Shown here piece by piece: positions 35,039 to 44,491 of a stretch of 64,000 nucleotides of DNA. The stretch is from Holophagae bacterium (GTDB lineage: Bacteria; Acidobacteriota; Holophagae; Acanthopleuribacterales; Acanthopleuribacteraceae): NCBI GenBank assembly GCA_029263455.1, contig JAJCXM010000022.1, forward strand, positions 372,001 through 436,000. Reading direction: 5' to 3'. Within the stretch, counting starts at the first letter, position 1. Each line of letters opens with the position of its first letter. A model generated the notes under the pieces. The model was not told the DNA's origin and ran no database searches. It saw only the letters and a list, made by a program, of their open reading frames with translations. The translations under genes were made by a program, and so were the position numbers.

Positions 35039-35140
35039 ATGTCATAGGCTTGTTTACGGGAATGTCAGTTGAATGCTAGAAGTAAGTGGAGCCATGCCTT
35101 GATCTGTAAGCTAGAATGAGTTTTTCGTGGGAGGGTAGAT

Positions 35141-35578
35141 ATGTGTTTAATGCTGTTTTTGAGTTGTTTGATGGCTGGCGATGGCCAGTACGGAGCTACG
35201 CTGAATGACAATGTAGCTGAAATAAAATTGACCCAATTGATGGCTGCACCAGAGGCTTACCTAGATAAAGTGGTCCAAGTTCGCGGTGAAGTCAAAGAGG
35301 TGTGTCCCGCCAAAGGGTGTTGGATGGACGTGTCTGCCGAAAACCAACAAGTTCGGATTAAAGTCAAAGATGGCGAAATCGTCTTCGATCAGGAGCTGGT
35401 TGGCCAGCAGGTCCTGGTGCAAGGAACCGTGTACAAGTTCGAAATGAGTCCCGATCAGGCTAAGAAATATTTCGCGCATTTGGCTGAGGAAAAGGGTGAG
35501 GCCTTTGATCCAGATACCGTAACCGAAGGCACGACAATTTATCAGATTGGAGGCATAGGCGCCAAGGTTTTGCCTTGA
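35141..35578 (+). CDS. Secreted DUF4920 domain protein
   Basis: The 145-residue protein has a short hydrophobic leader (MCLMLFLSCLMAG) and the DUF4920 pattern: AYLDKVVQVRGEVKEVCPAKGCWMDVSAENQQVRIKVKD, a VLVQGTVYKFEM strand and an EGTTIYQIGGIGAKVL end. The fold is OB-like; CPAKGC resembles a metal or disulfide site. The family has no proven role. GGAGGG precedes ATG 35141. It follows the pump operon after about 100 bases and sits 12 bases before the JAMM-helicase gene, with which it may be co-transcribed. Confidence 0.82.
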   Translation: MCLMLFLSCLMAGDGQYGATLNDNVAEIKLTQLMAAPEAYLDKVVQVRGEVKEVCPAKGCWMDVSAENQQVRIKVKDGEIVFDQELVGQQVLVQGTVYKFEMSPDQAKKYFAHLAEEKGEAFDPDTVTEGTTIYQIGGIGAKVLP

Positions 35579-35590
35579 TCGCTGGCTTAA

Positions 35591-38086
35591 ATGATTCCGA
35601 TTTCAAGGGTCCTTACCGAGGAAGTGGCGGCCAAGTTACGGTCGGAGATTGCAGAGTCTCAAGGTGCTGAGATATTCGCGGTATTACATCGCGATGCAGA
35701 CAGGCCCTTATTCAGTGAAATAACCGTCATTGCACGCGGCACTGGCGTCGAGGTTCCCGCTCTTTTGAGTCGTGCCAACTGGGGCGATATGACGGTACAC
35801 AATCACCCCAGCGGTGAATTGAGACCCTCTGAAGCCGATATGCGCGTAGCGACCATCTTCGGTGAAGAAGGTGTCGGCTCGATGATTGTTAACAACCAAG
35901 TGACGCACACATATGTGGTGGTAGAGCCGGCGGCCGACGTGCAAACCGTTGAATTGGCAGCTACCCAGGTCTCAGATGTTTTTGTGGCGGAAGGTCCGCT
36001 GTCGAAGCAGCTCGAAGGCTACGAAACACGAGAGGGCCAAGTCAAGATGGCACTACACGTTTCTCAAGCACTCAACCGGGGTGATTTGATGACGGTTGAG
36101 GCTGGAACGGGCACGGGCAAGAGTCTAGCTTATCTTGTGCCCTCCATGATGTGGGTTCAAGCCAACAAAAAGCGCGTCGTAATCGCAACCAAGACAATCG
36201 CCTTGCAAGAACAGTTAGTCTATAAAGATATTCCCATTGCCAAAACGCTGATGCCTGACCCACCTCACGCCGCGCTCATCAAGGGTCGCAGTAACTACGT
36301 TTGTTTGCGAAAACTCCAAGACGTTGTACAACACCAGCTTTCGTTGTTTGGTGAGGAAGAGGACGGAGCAAAACAAGAAATAAAGGAGCTGGCAGATTGG
36401 GTTACGTCACATGAAGTCGGCGATAGAGCCGATTTACCTTATCTCCCTTCACGACGTGCCTGGGAATCAATTCAATCGGATTCAGACATGTGTTTGGGCG
36501 CAAAATGCCCCCATTTTCAACGCTCTCCATTCTATGTTTCAAGGAGACTTGCTGCGAAAGCGAGAATCTTAGTCGTCAACCAAGCCCTTTTGTTTGCCGA
36601 CCTTGCCGTTCGCCAGTCCACTGGTAACCATAAAGCCGCGGCTGTTATTCCTCCCTACGACGTTGTCATTCTTGATGAAGCGCACAGCATTGAAGATATT
36701 GCAACCGATCATTTTGCCATGAAAATTTCGTCATTCGGATTGCGTTTAGCGTTAGGTAAATTAATCTCGGCACGAGGCGCCTCGGGTGTCATCGTGAGAT
36801 TATCTGAATTTGTTATGCGCGAAGGCAAGGCGGACTTAAGCGCATTTCTAAGTGAGACGATTCCTCAAATACGTGAATCTCAAGAACGTGTTTTTCAGGC
36901 GGTTGAAGCCATGGCTGCAGAACTCCATGCAGCCCTCAACCCTGAAGAAGCCAAGCGTGTCGAGATCTGGTTGAACGAGCGAACGCTGAATTCGGGGCGC
37001 CTGGCAGAATCTAAGAATATGGCGCAAGAATTGATGATCGCTATTTCTGTCTTGTTGCATTTATGTAAACGCATCCGTCGAAAGTTAACGGAACTTGACG
37101 ATGCGTTTGCGCAAAAGATCGAGGGCCAAGCGATTGAACTTGATGCCCGTATCTCTCGCATCGAGAATATGACCGCCGCACTCAAAGATTTTGCCGTGAA
37201 ACATGACCCGGCCGTGATTCCGTGGGTCGAGTTGCGTAGGTTCAGAAACGGTCGTCCAGAATTTGACTACAAAGTTTCGCCGCTCGATATCAGTGAAATG
37301 TTACAGAAGGCCCTGTTCAAGCCGTATCACAGTGTGCTCATGACCTCAGCAACACTTGATTTGAATGATGATTTTGCCTTTTTTGCTGAGCGTGTGGGTT
37401 TGAAAGATTATGCGGATCGAAAGCCTGTCTTCTTGCAGGTCAATTCGCCTTTTAGTTATGCAGACCAGGCACGATTGGTTGTGCCTGACTTGGGTTTGGA
37501 TCCAGATCACCCCGGTTTTGCAAAGCGGATCGCAGAGTTGGTAATTGAATTGGCGGAAACGGGCCACGGCGGCACATTGGTGTTGTTTACGTCTTATTCG
37601 CTTTTGAATCGAGTGGCTGATGCTTGTTCGGGACCACTATCCCTCAAGGGGATTGAGTTATTGGTGCAAGGCCATGAACAGCGAAGCGTGCTGTTAAACC
37701 GTCTCAAACAGGGAATGGGCGTTTTGCTTGGGACCGATTCATTCTGGGAAGGCGTGGATTTGCCCGGTCTTGCCCTAAGCAAGCTTGTCTTGACCAAGCT
37801 ACCCTTTCCTCAGGTGAACGATCCCATTTTTGCCGCACGCAGTGAAGCGATCCGCCTTGGTGGTTCTCATCCCTTTGCCAGTTATGCCTTGCCATTGGCA
37901 TTACTTAAATTTAAGCAAGGGGCAGGCAGACTGATACGAAGTCGAGTCGATGAAGGGATTCTATTTGTGACGGACCGCCGCATACTGCACAAATCTTATG
38001 GCGGTCGTTTCTTGCGTCAACTAGAGCAGTATCCCCTCTATCGGGAGTGGCCAATCCCTGGCAACAGTATGCCAAAGCGCCTTTAG
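35591..38086 (+). CDS. DinG/XPD-type helicase with N-terminal JAMM (JAB) protease-like domain
   Basis: Residues 1-125 form a JAMM/RadC-like domain with an intact zinc motif: Glu27, His70-x-His72 (HNHPSG) and Asp83. Residues about 145-831 are a superfamily 2 DinG/XPD helicase: Walker A EAGTGTGKS (about 170-178), DEAH (362-365), and late motifs GTDSFWEGVDLPG and QGAGRLIRS. The Fe-S region has Cys238, Cys301 and Cys306, but the fourth ligand is Ser312 (CPHFQRSPFY). The helicase probably unwinds DNA in repair, with the JAMM domain cleaving or binding a peptide or nucleic-acid partner, which is inference. It follows the DUF4920 gene closely, and its stop overlaps the convergent kinase gene by 4 bases. 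Confidence 0.9.
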   Translation: MIPISRVLTEEVAAKLRSEIAESQGAEIFAVLHRDADRPLFSEITVIARGTGVEVPALLSRANWGDMTVHNHPSGELRPSEADMRVATIFGEEGVGSMIVNNQVTHTYVVVEPAADVQTVELAATQVSDVFVAEGPLSKQLEGYETREGQVKMALHVSQALNRGDLMTVEAGTGTGKSLAYLVPSMMWVQANKKRVVIATKTIALQEQLVYKDIPIAKTLMPDPPHAALIKGRSNYVCLRKLQDVVQHQLSLFGEEEDGAKQEIKELADWVTSHEVGDRADLPYLPSRRAWESIQSDSDMCLGAKCPHFQRSPFYVSRRLAAKARILVVNQALLFADLAVRQSTGNHKAAAVIPPYDVVILDEAHSIEDIATDHFAMKISSFGLRLALGKLISARGASGVIVRLSEFVMREGKADLSAFLSETIPQIRESQERVFQAVEAMAAELHAALNPEEAKRVEIWLNERTLNSGRLAESKNMAQELMIAISVLLHLCKRIRRKLTELDDAFAQKIEGQAIELDARISRIENMTAALKDFAVKHDPAVIPWVELRRFRNGRPEFDYKVSPLDISEMLQKALFKPYHSVLMTSATLDLNDDFAFFAERVGLKDYADRKPVFLQVNSPFSYADQARLVVPDLGLDPDHPGFAKRIAELVIELAETGHGGTLVLFTSYSLLNRVADACSGPLSLKGIELLVQGHEQRSVLLNRLKQGMGVLLGTDSFWEGVDLPGLALSKLVLTKLPFPQVNDPIFAARSEAIRLGGSHPFASYALPLALLKFKQGAGRLIRSRVDEGILFVTDRRILHKSYGGRFLRQLEQYPLYREWPIPGNSMPKRL

Positions 38087-40203
38087 GCGTCTTTTGTGCT
38101 GTTGGAAGATTCGAATCCCGAAAGGATGCGAATAAGTTCGTTGGCGCGATATGGTTTCTGTAAAAAAGCGTCGGGTTTTACGTCTTGAAAGCGTCGGCTA
38201 GCATGTTTTTCCGAATAGCCACTGCTGAGGACCACATATAGATCAGGTCGCTGTTGCCGTAACTCAAGCAGTGTCTCTTCACCGTCCATCTCTGGCATCG
38301 TGAAGTCAAGTAAAACGGCGTCGATAACTTGTTTATTCTCTTCAAAACGACTTAGCCCTTCTCGACCGTTCATGGCAGTAATGACACGAAATCCCGCTGA
38401 GCCAAGTATCTGCGTCGCCATTTCAAGGATGGAGGACTCGTCGTCGATGACGAGAATTGTGCCTGAGGCCTGTAATCCGTCTTCGTCTACAAGGTCCTCG
38501 ATGTATACAGCCGGTTTGTCACTAGCCGGGAAGAGGACTACAAATTCGGTGCCTTCGTTAGGCTGGCTCTCGACAATTATGGTTCCATTGTGGCCACGGA
38601 CGATTCCAAGTACGACAGGTAAGCCAAGACCTCGCCCCGTGAATTTGGTGGTGAAGAAAGGGTCGAAGATGTTCTTGAGATTGGATTCACTGATGCCGAG
38701 TCCAGTGTCCTTAACCCTCAAGTATATGTAATCGCCAACCGCGATATACTCGGAGAAGATGGAGCGATTCAAAAAATGTCGGTCGCAGTGACGGAAACCG
38801 GTCCCGACGGTAATTACGCCCTTTCCTTCTACTAGTGCTTCTGACGCATTGAGCACTAGATTCATGACCACCTGGCGGATCTGTGAAGCATCGGCTTCAA
38901 TGGCGGGAATGTCTGGCGGGAACTCCAGAATGAGCTCTGCCTTCTTTGAGATACTACTTTCCAGTAAGAAGGTCATGTCCCCGGCGATTTCAGACAAACA
39001 AATGGGGCGCACTTCAAATGAGCCTTTACCGCTGTAATCCAGCATCTGCTGTGTAAGTTCCGATGCACGTAACGCTGTTTGTTCCATTTGTTTGATCATG
39101 GCTAGTGGAGACCGGCCAGCTTGTGTCTCAATACGGGCCAAACTAGCGTTGCCCAATATGGTGGTTAACAGATTGTTGAAGTCATGTGCGATGCCGCCTG
39201 CCAAAATGCCTAAGCTCTCAAGTTTGTGCATTTGGCGGATATTCTCTTCTAACTTGCGTTGAGCCTCTTCAACGCGTCGCGTCTCGGTTACATCACGTCC
39301 AATAGCATTGAGCGAAACGACATGACCTTTTTGGTAGTGGAGATTCAACGTCCACTGTACGGTGCGACTTTCACCGTCAGAAGCATGGATGGTGAATTCA
39401 ACATTCAGATGAGGCGAACCTGTTGCAATGGCGTTTTGCATGGTCATACCTGTAGGTGCCTGATCTTCTTTCTTGATGTACTTAAATACGAAACAGCCAA
39501 TAATGTCATCGCCCAATATACGACGAACCGCCTTGTTGGCAAATCGCAGTCGTCCAATACCGTCAACTTGAGCAACTAAACTGTCGGTGTCCTCGACGAA
39601 GTCGCGGTAACGCTCGAGCAGCTCTCTGAATTGGGACTCTGTTTTCGTGCGAGCTATGGCTGCACCCAAGCATTCGGCGGCCGTCCTTAAGGCGCTGATC
39701 TCTGTCGTTTCCCAATCTCTCATTTGTACGTAATCGTTAAAGCCGAGGAACCCCCACCAAATGTCATTGGCAAATACGGGGACAACGACCATCGATTTGA
39801 CTCGCCTAGATTCTAGGAAAACTCTTTCCGAATCAGGGAATTGGCTAACCAGTCCACTGATGGCGGTACCGCTGCTTAGGGATCGAAACCAACGCGTAAA
39901 ACCTAGCCGACTATAACTGAGGGCCGACAGCGAATGATCTTGGATGAGAGAGCGTGTGCCGGGCGCGGCCCATTCGAAACGTTGTCCAACCAAGTCGCTA
40001 TCACGTGGATCATTTTGGTATACATAGGCGCGACTAGCACTGGCCGCTTCTCCTATCTTTCCGAGCGCCTCTTCGATGACAGATTCCCATGAATGGGTAT
40101 TGATTAGCGCATGGGCAAACTCATTGACGGCACGTAAGATATTCTCGCTGCGTGCTTCTACGTCAGACGCCTTGTGGCCGTAAGAGTTGAGTGCTTCGCC
40201 CAT
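38083..40203 (-). CDS. Hybrid sensor histidine kinase (GAF-PAS-HisKA-HATPase-REC)
   Basis: The 706-residue cytosolic protein contains a GAF domain (about 25-190), a PAS domain (about 200-305), a HisKA dimerisation domain with the phospho-acceptor GGIAHDFNNLL (His340), an HATPase domain (N-box VMNLVLNASEAL, G1 VKDTGLGIS, G2 GRGLGLPVVLGIV), and a C-terminal receiver with LLDFTMPEMDGEE and FLQKPY. It lacks membrane helices and so senses an internal signal. The HDFNNLL H-box belongs to the NtrB-like group common in orphan hybrid kinases. A partner regulator is not adjacent; the NtrC-type protein at 27.7 kb is one candidate. It may be transcribed after the Ser/Thr kinase gene. Confidence 0.93.
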   Translation of the reverse strand: MGEALNSYGHKASDVEARSENILRAVNEFAHALINTHSWESVIEEALGKIGEAASASRAYVYQNDPRDSDLVGQRFEWAAPGTRSLIQDHSLSALSYSRLGFTRWFRSLSSGTAISGLVSQFPDSERVFLESRRVKSMVVVPVFANDIWWGFLGFNDYVQMRDWETTEISALRTAAECLGAAIARTKTESQFRELLERYRDFVEDTDSLVAQVDGIGRLRFANKAVRRILGDDIIGCFVFKYIKKEDQAPTGMTMQNAIATGSPHLNVEFTIHASDGESRTVQWTLNLHYQKGHVVSLNAIGRDVTETRRVEEAQRKLEENIRQMHKLESLGILAGGIAHDFNNLLTTILGNASLARIETQAGRSPLAMIKQMEQTALRASELTQQMLDYSGKGSFEVRPICLSEIAGDMTFLLESSISKKAELILEFPPDIPAIEADASQIRQVVMNLVLNASEALVEGKGVITVGTGFRHCDRHFLNRSIFSEYIAVGDYIYLRVKDTGLGISESNLKNIFDPFFTTKFTGRGLGLPVVLGIVRGHNGTIIVESQPNEGTEFVVLFPASDKPAVYIEDLVDEDGLQASGTILVIDDESSILEMATQILGSAGFRVITAMNGREGLSRFEENKQVIDAVLLDFTMPEMDGEETLLELRQQRPDLYVVLSSGYSEKHASRRFQDVKPDAFLQKPYRANELIRILSGFESSNSTKDA

Positions 40204-40299
40204 GTGTCCCCGAGTGTGCGCGTTGCTGTTTTGTCTCGTCGAATCACTAATTAATAAAAGAGTTATAGCATATCTTTACAATTCACTCCGCTTCTCGTA

Positions 40300-42681
40300 T
40301 TAGGGTGTGACGTCTTTCATCTCTCTGACTACGCGAAACCCGATCTTGGAATTCTTCATACTTCTAAGATGGACGCCCCTGAATCCACTTTCACACTTAC
40401 CGTCATCGCTGACGAAACTACCGCCACGTATAACGCGCGGACTTGGGCTGAGGGCTTTCTCGACAACAGGGTCGACGACACGTTCATTTGGGTAGGGCGC
40501 ATAAATATCCTCGCACCATTCCCAGACATTACCGTGAAGATCATAAAGGCCCCAACGATTTGGGGTGTAGCTGCCAACATCGACTGGTTTTCCGGACTTG
40601 CTACGATCATGGCGAAAGTTTGCGTTGTCGGACGTTAACGAGTCGCCGACGTTATATAACGTATCGCTACCAGCCCGACACGCATACTCCCACTCAGCTT
40701 CTGTGGGCAAGCGGTATTGGTCGCTATTCTCCAATCCGTTTAAACGCTTGATAAACGTTTTGGCGTCCTTCCAAGAGACATCGTGTACCGGCATGTCATC
40801 GCCCTTGTAAGTGGACGGATTATTACCCATCACCGCTTGCCACTGGGCTTGCGTGACTTCGAACACCGAAATCATGAAGTCTTTGCTCAGCACAACGGAA
40901 TGTAATAAGTCATCGCTACCAATGACGGGTGTTTGGTTTCCCATCTGAAAACTGCCAGCCGGGACTTTTAAGAAACGCATATTCAAGCTGTTGACATAAG
41001 TAGACTTGTCGAGTTTTGCGACCGCTTCCCGGTCATCCGCGCGAGCCGCGTTGTGTTCAACAAGCAGGGTCAGTTGTTCGCGTGCCTTCTTGACGTCTTT
41101 AGAGGCAATGCCTTGCTCAAAGGCAGCCCTAATTTCGACAACTCTTTGTTGTTGCTCTCGTTTTGCCTCTGCAAGCCGCGTCTCATATGGCGTAAGAAAA
41201 GTCTTGTCCTTGGTTGCTAGATTCATTTCAGCAACGACTCGTTCCAATTCCTGGATTTGACCTAACTGCTCAGCCTCTACAAAACGTTTCTCGTAAACTG
41301 ACAGATCAACTTTTTCTGTTTTGATGGGAGCCGGTTTAACCGCAACCGCCTTTATGTTTTGCTGCTGAGTCACCTTTTTTAGAATGCGATGTTCCGTGCT
41401 CGTGTCGTGGTCCAGTGACTCTAGCTTAAGCAACGTAAGTTCAGCGTCGTCCAGTTGGCGTGCATCCACTTGTTCAAAAAAGCTTTGTTGAAGATCTGTA
41501 ATCATGCGTTGCTTTTCAAGTTGGTTGCGCTGGGCTTCCGCAATTCGCAACTGTTCTACGTCAACTTGGTCTGGCGGCGGGTCTTCGTCTTCATCATCGG
41601 TGATTTGATCCAAGATAGTTATATCGCCAACATCTTCTACCGCAACAGCTGGGGTCTCAATATCTATGGGGACCGGAATCGGTTGACGGTCAAATGGCCA
41701 GTTTTGCGTCTTGAACGCCCATAACCCTGCTGAGACCAATATGAACAAGGGCACAAGAACCAAGGCCAGCCAAAGGCGTTTGCTGGGAGGTGTGTGTTGT
41801 TCGATTGAAGGTATGTGAGTTAAGGCTAAAGTTGCTTCTGCATCATGAGTGCCTGCAAGCGAGGTTTCCAAGTCTTGTATAAACGATGAGGCGGATGCGT
41901 AACGGTTACGCGCCTCCTTAGACAGTGCTTTTGTGAATACCGCACGAATTGCATGCGGGGCATCGCATTTAATCGATGAAAAATCGAATTCCGGGGGTGA
42001 ATTGACGAGGTGATACAGGATCGAGTTGATGTTATCGCCCGGAAAAGGCCGACGACCTACCAACATTTCGTGCGACATCACGGCAAATGAAAAGAGATCA
42101 GTTCTTTCATTCACGGTGCCTGAGACCACCTGTTCTGGTGCGGCATAGCTCGGCGTACCTAAGAATTCGCCGGTTGTGGTTAATTTTGAATCGGCCAATT
42201 TGGCAAGGCCAAAATCGACTAACTTAGCCGAACCGTCGGCAGTAACAATAATGTTTGCGGGTTTGATGTCTCGATGTACAACGCCTCGACCGTGTGCATA
42301 GTCGAGACCCAAGCCAATGTCTCGTAAAATAACGAGTTTATGGTCCAAATCACGAATAAAGCCTTTCTTGATGGCTTGGTCTAAGGCCATGCCGTCAACA
42401 TACTCCATCACGATATACGGTTCCTGCTCGTGAAATCCTGAATCGTATATACCCACAACGTTGGGGTGATTAAGTTGACTAACCGCCTGTGCTTCGCGAT
42501 GAAAGCGATCTCTGAATCCTACAGAGTCTGCATCCGATGATCTGATGCGAGCGTGGATCATCTTGACCGCAACATATCGCTGCAAGTTCGGGTCGAAGGC
42601 TTTATAAACGGCACCCATGTTGCCTTGGCCCAACAAACTGTGCACTTTGTAACGACCTATTTGAGTAAGAACACCTGACAT
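40300..42681 (-). CDS. Membrane Ser/Thr protein kinase fused to an FGE-sulfatase (formylglycine-generating-like) domain
   Basis: The 793-residue protein has an N-terminal kinase domain with GQGNMGAVYKAF, Lys40 in VAVKMI, HRDIKPAN (136-143), DFGLA (156-160) and PSYAAPEQ. It has a single membrane helix near 303-324, then an acidic and coiled-coil linker of about 230 residues. The C-terminal FGE-sulfatase domain (about 565-785) shows VPAGSFQMGN, HDVSWKDAKTFIKRLN, YRLPTEAEWEYACRAG, NRWGLYDLHGNVWEWCED, RGGSF and IGFRVV. The domain order puts the FGE-like part outside the cytoplasm, where it may act as a ligand sensor; most such fusions lack the catalytic cysteines of true formylglycine enzymes. 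All active-site residues of the kinase are present. Confidence 0.94.
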   Translation of the reverse strand: MSGVLTQIGRYKVHSLLGQGNMGAVYKAFDPNLQRYVAVKMIHARIRSSDADSVGFRDRFHREAQAVSQLNHPNVVGIYDSGFHEQEPYIVMEYVDGMALDQAIKKGFIRDLDHKLVILRDIGLGLDYAHGRGVVHRDIKPANIIVTADGSAKLVDFGLAKLADSKLTTTGEFLGTPSYAAPEQVVSGTVNERTDLFSFAVMSHEMLVGRRPFPGDNINSILYHLVNSPPEFDFSSIKCDAPHAIRAVFTKALSKEARNRYASASSFIQDLETSLAGTHDAEATLALTHIPSIEQHTPPSKRLWLALVLVPLFILVSAGLWAFKTQNWPFDRQPIPVPIDIETPAVAVEDVGDITILDQITDDEDEDPPPDQVDVEQLRIAEAQRNQLEKQRMITDLQQSFFEQVDARQLDDAELTLLKLESLDHDTSTEHRILKKVTQQQNIKAVAVKPAPIKTEKVDLSVYEKRFVEAEQLGQIQELERVVAEMNLATKDKTFLTPYETRLAEAKREQQQRVVEIRAAFEQGIASKDVKKAREQLTLLVEHNAARADDREAVAKLDKSTYVNSLNMRFLKVPAGSFQMGNQTPVIGSDDLLHSVVLSKDFMISVFEVTQAQWQAVMGNNPSTYKGDDMPVHDVSWKDAKTFIKRLNGLENSDQYRLPTEAEWEYACRAGSDTLYNVGDSLTSDNANFRHDRSKSGKPVDVGSYTPNRWGLYDLHGNVWEWCEDIYAPYPNERVVDPVVEKALSPSPRVIRGGSFVSDDGKCESGFRGVHLRSMKNSKIGFRVVREMKDVTP

Positions 42682-42910
42682 GTAGTCTCCGAAAATGGAT
42701 CAGACTCTTCTATTTTTACAGAACATGGCGCCTGTGTGTATTGTAGGCATCACATTCTCGCTCAAAGCCTAGTCAAAATTAACTCGCGGGAACCGCTAAT
42801 TAATAGCGCAAGGAGTTGTGTTTGGCACTTGTTGGGTTTGTAAGTTCCTGATAAATAAGTCGTTGGAGTTGGCATAGAGTTTGATAAGTATAGGGCGGAG
42901 GTGTGCGTTG

Positions 42911-43102
42911 ATGACCTTTTTTGTTTGGCTATTGTTATTCGTGTTCTGTTGGCCGCTGGCATTGTTGGCCTTGATTTTGTACCCAGTCGTCTGGATTTTG
43001 TTGATCCCGTTTCGTCTCGTTGGCATAGCGGTTGAGGGTGTGTTGGATCTGGTTTCGTCCATCATTCTATTTCCTGCGCGTCTGTTGAGAATGGGTCGTT
43101 AA
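42911..43102 (+). CDS. Small conserved membrane protein, unknown function
   Basis: The 63-residue product is almost entirely hydrophobic: MTFFVWLLLFVFCWPLALLAL, then LYPVVWILLIPFRLVGIAVEG, and an amphipathic tail ending FPARLLRMGR. Two membrane helices are likely. The W-PLALLAL...P-VW-LL-PFR-LGIAVEG pattern recurs, as far as I recall, in small hypothetical membrane proteins of other Gram-negatives, supporting a real gene. ATG 42911 is preceded by GGAGG at about 9 bases. It is convergent with the ICMT-like gene, 22 bases apart. No function is known. Confidence 0.65.
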   Translation: MTFFVWLLLFVFCWPLALLALILYPVVWILLIPFRLVGIAVEGVLDLVSSIILFPARLLRMGR

Positions 43103-43124
43103 TCCGCCTAGCTGTTGCACGTTG

Positions 43125-43844
43125 CTAAATGAGAAAAGGTACGAACCGTTTGCTGCGAGCTTGATAAGCTACATACCTATCTCCAAATTCTTCAAGCGCC
43201 ATATTTTCCTCGAAACGGGCAAGCCAGGCATAGGCAAGTATCAAGATTGGCCAAAGTAGGATCGTGAACCACGAAGGCCAATGTACTAACCAACCCAAGC
43301 TAAATAGAATTAGGCCCGTATATTGTGGATGCCGGATGTAGCGGTAAAGACCGTTATCAACTAGATCTGTTGCCCGATGGATCTGGCGCCAGCCTTGAGC
43401 AACAAGCAAAATGCCTATGAAACTCAATCCCGTTCCGACCGACGCCGGCCAGTGACCAACCGTGTGAAACCAGCTATGTGACAGATTGGGAACCTCTATC
43501 AATGGCGCAACCATAAATATAAGCAAAGGAAAGCCAAACATTTCGGTCATTAATGCGATGGCAAAGGCCATAAATGCACTGCGAGTTTTCCAAACGTGTT
43601 TGGTTGGCTTGCGATATGGAAGCAGTAACAGGAAGGCGATGACGATGACGATATTCAAAATGATTAAACCTTGAGTGCCAAACGTTGCTTCGATCCAAGC
43701 CAGGGTGCGAGGGCGTCCCTTGTGAGGCAATAATTCCACGCAATAAATCGCTATGAAGAGCAGGATCGAGAGCCATCCCAGTAGGTCCCATAACCGGCTT
43801 GATTGGGAGCTGGGTTGTGTCTTGCTTGGTTTTTCAGCACTCAT
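43125..43844 (-). CDS. ICMT/PEMT-family membrane methyltransferase-like protein
   Basis: The 239-residue polytopic protein has about six hydrophobic segments and the C-terminal ICMT-type motif LYRYIRHPQYTGLILFSLGWLVHWPS, followed by EENMALEEFGDRYVAYQ...FVPFLI, which forms the SAM-binding part. Related proteins methylate isoprenyl-cysteines, phospholipids or small lipids. The ATG overlaps the stop of the upstream GST gene (ATGA), so it is translationally coupled in the run lipocalin-like, GST, methyltransferase. It is unrelated in context to the ICMT gene of the polyketide cluster. The substrate is unknown. Confidence 0.8.
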   Translation of the reverse strand: MSAEKPSKTQPSSQSSRLWDLLGWLSILLFIAIYCVELLPHKGRPRTLAWIEATFGTQGLIILNIVIVIAFLLLLPYRKPTKHVWKTRSAFMAFAIALMTEMFGFPLLIFMVAPLIEVPNLSHSWFHTVGHWPASVGTGLSFIGILLVAQGWRQIHRATDLVDNGLYRYIRHPQYTGLILFSLGWLVHWPSWFTILLWPILILAYAWLARFEENMALEEFGDRYVAYQARSKRFVPFLI

Positions 43845-44491
43845 CTCGGCGTACCTGCCTCGTCCTCTTCGACGACCTCAACCTCCGCCGCTGCCAGCTT
43901 CTCGAGTTGTTTATAGGTCTGAGATTGCACCACCGTTTCCATGTACTTACGCGCCGAGCCAGTCAGTGAAATGCCGTAGGTATAGAAACGACTCACGACC
44001 GGAAAATACATGCTGTCAGCAATGGATAACGATCCGTATAGCCACGGACCGCCATGTGCGAATTGATCTAGGGCTTGGTTCCAAATGGATTCGATGCGCT
44101 TAATGTCTGCCATTGTGGCCTGTGCGATTTCGATTTTGCGTTTTGCTCGCACGTTGACAGGCAGATTTGACCTCAAAGCCTGAAATCCTGCGTGCATTTC
44201 TGCCGCGGCTGATCTGGCGTGCGCTCTGGCGTCAAGGTCCTTCGGCCATAAATGCCCGTTATGGTTTTCGTTGATATATTCACATATAGCTAATGACTCC
44301 CAAACCATTCGATGGTCGTCTATCAAGATGGGCACACGACCGTGGACGGAGTATTGTGCGATACGGTGCTTGAATTCTGGGGTTGAAAGCGGAATTCGTT
44401 CAAATTCAAAAGCAATCTTGGACTCGGTCAAAAGGTGCCAGGGCCGCAGTGTCCAGGACGAATAGTTGAGATTACCGCCTACTAGTTTCAT
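43841..44491 (-). CDS. Glutathione S-transferase family protein
   Basis: The 216-residue protein has an N-terminal thioredoxin-like GST domain (KLVGGNLNYSSWTLRPWHLL, with NYSSW in the catalytic Ser region, then GRVPILIDDHRMVWESLAICEYINE) and a helical C-terminal domain with GGPWLYGSLSIADSMYFPVVSRF. It should conjugate or reduce substrates with glutathione. Both ends overlap its neighbours by four bases (ATGA), placing it mid-operon between the lipocalin-like and the membrane methyltransferase genes. The acidic C-terminal tail (EVEVVEEDEAG) is unusual. Subfamily and substrate are undetermined. Confidence 0.87.
   Translation of the reverse strand: MKLVGGNLNYSSWTLRPWHLLTESKIAFEFERIPLSTPEFKHRIAQYSVHGRVPILIDDHRMVWESLAICEYINENHNGHLWPKDLDARAHARSAAAEMHAGFQALRSNLPVNVRAKRKIEIAQATMADIKRIESIWNQALDQFAHGGPWLYGSLSIADSMYFPVVSRFYTYGISLTGSARKYMETVVQSQTYKQLEKLAAAEVEVVEEDEAGTPR

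Noticed and set aside
38100-38125. GATTCGAATCCC resembling a tRNA T-arm
   Set aside because: It lies in the 3' end of the histidine kinase coding sequence and no acceptor, D or anticodon stems surround it.
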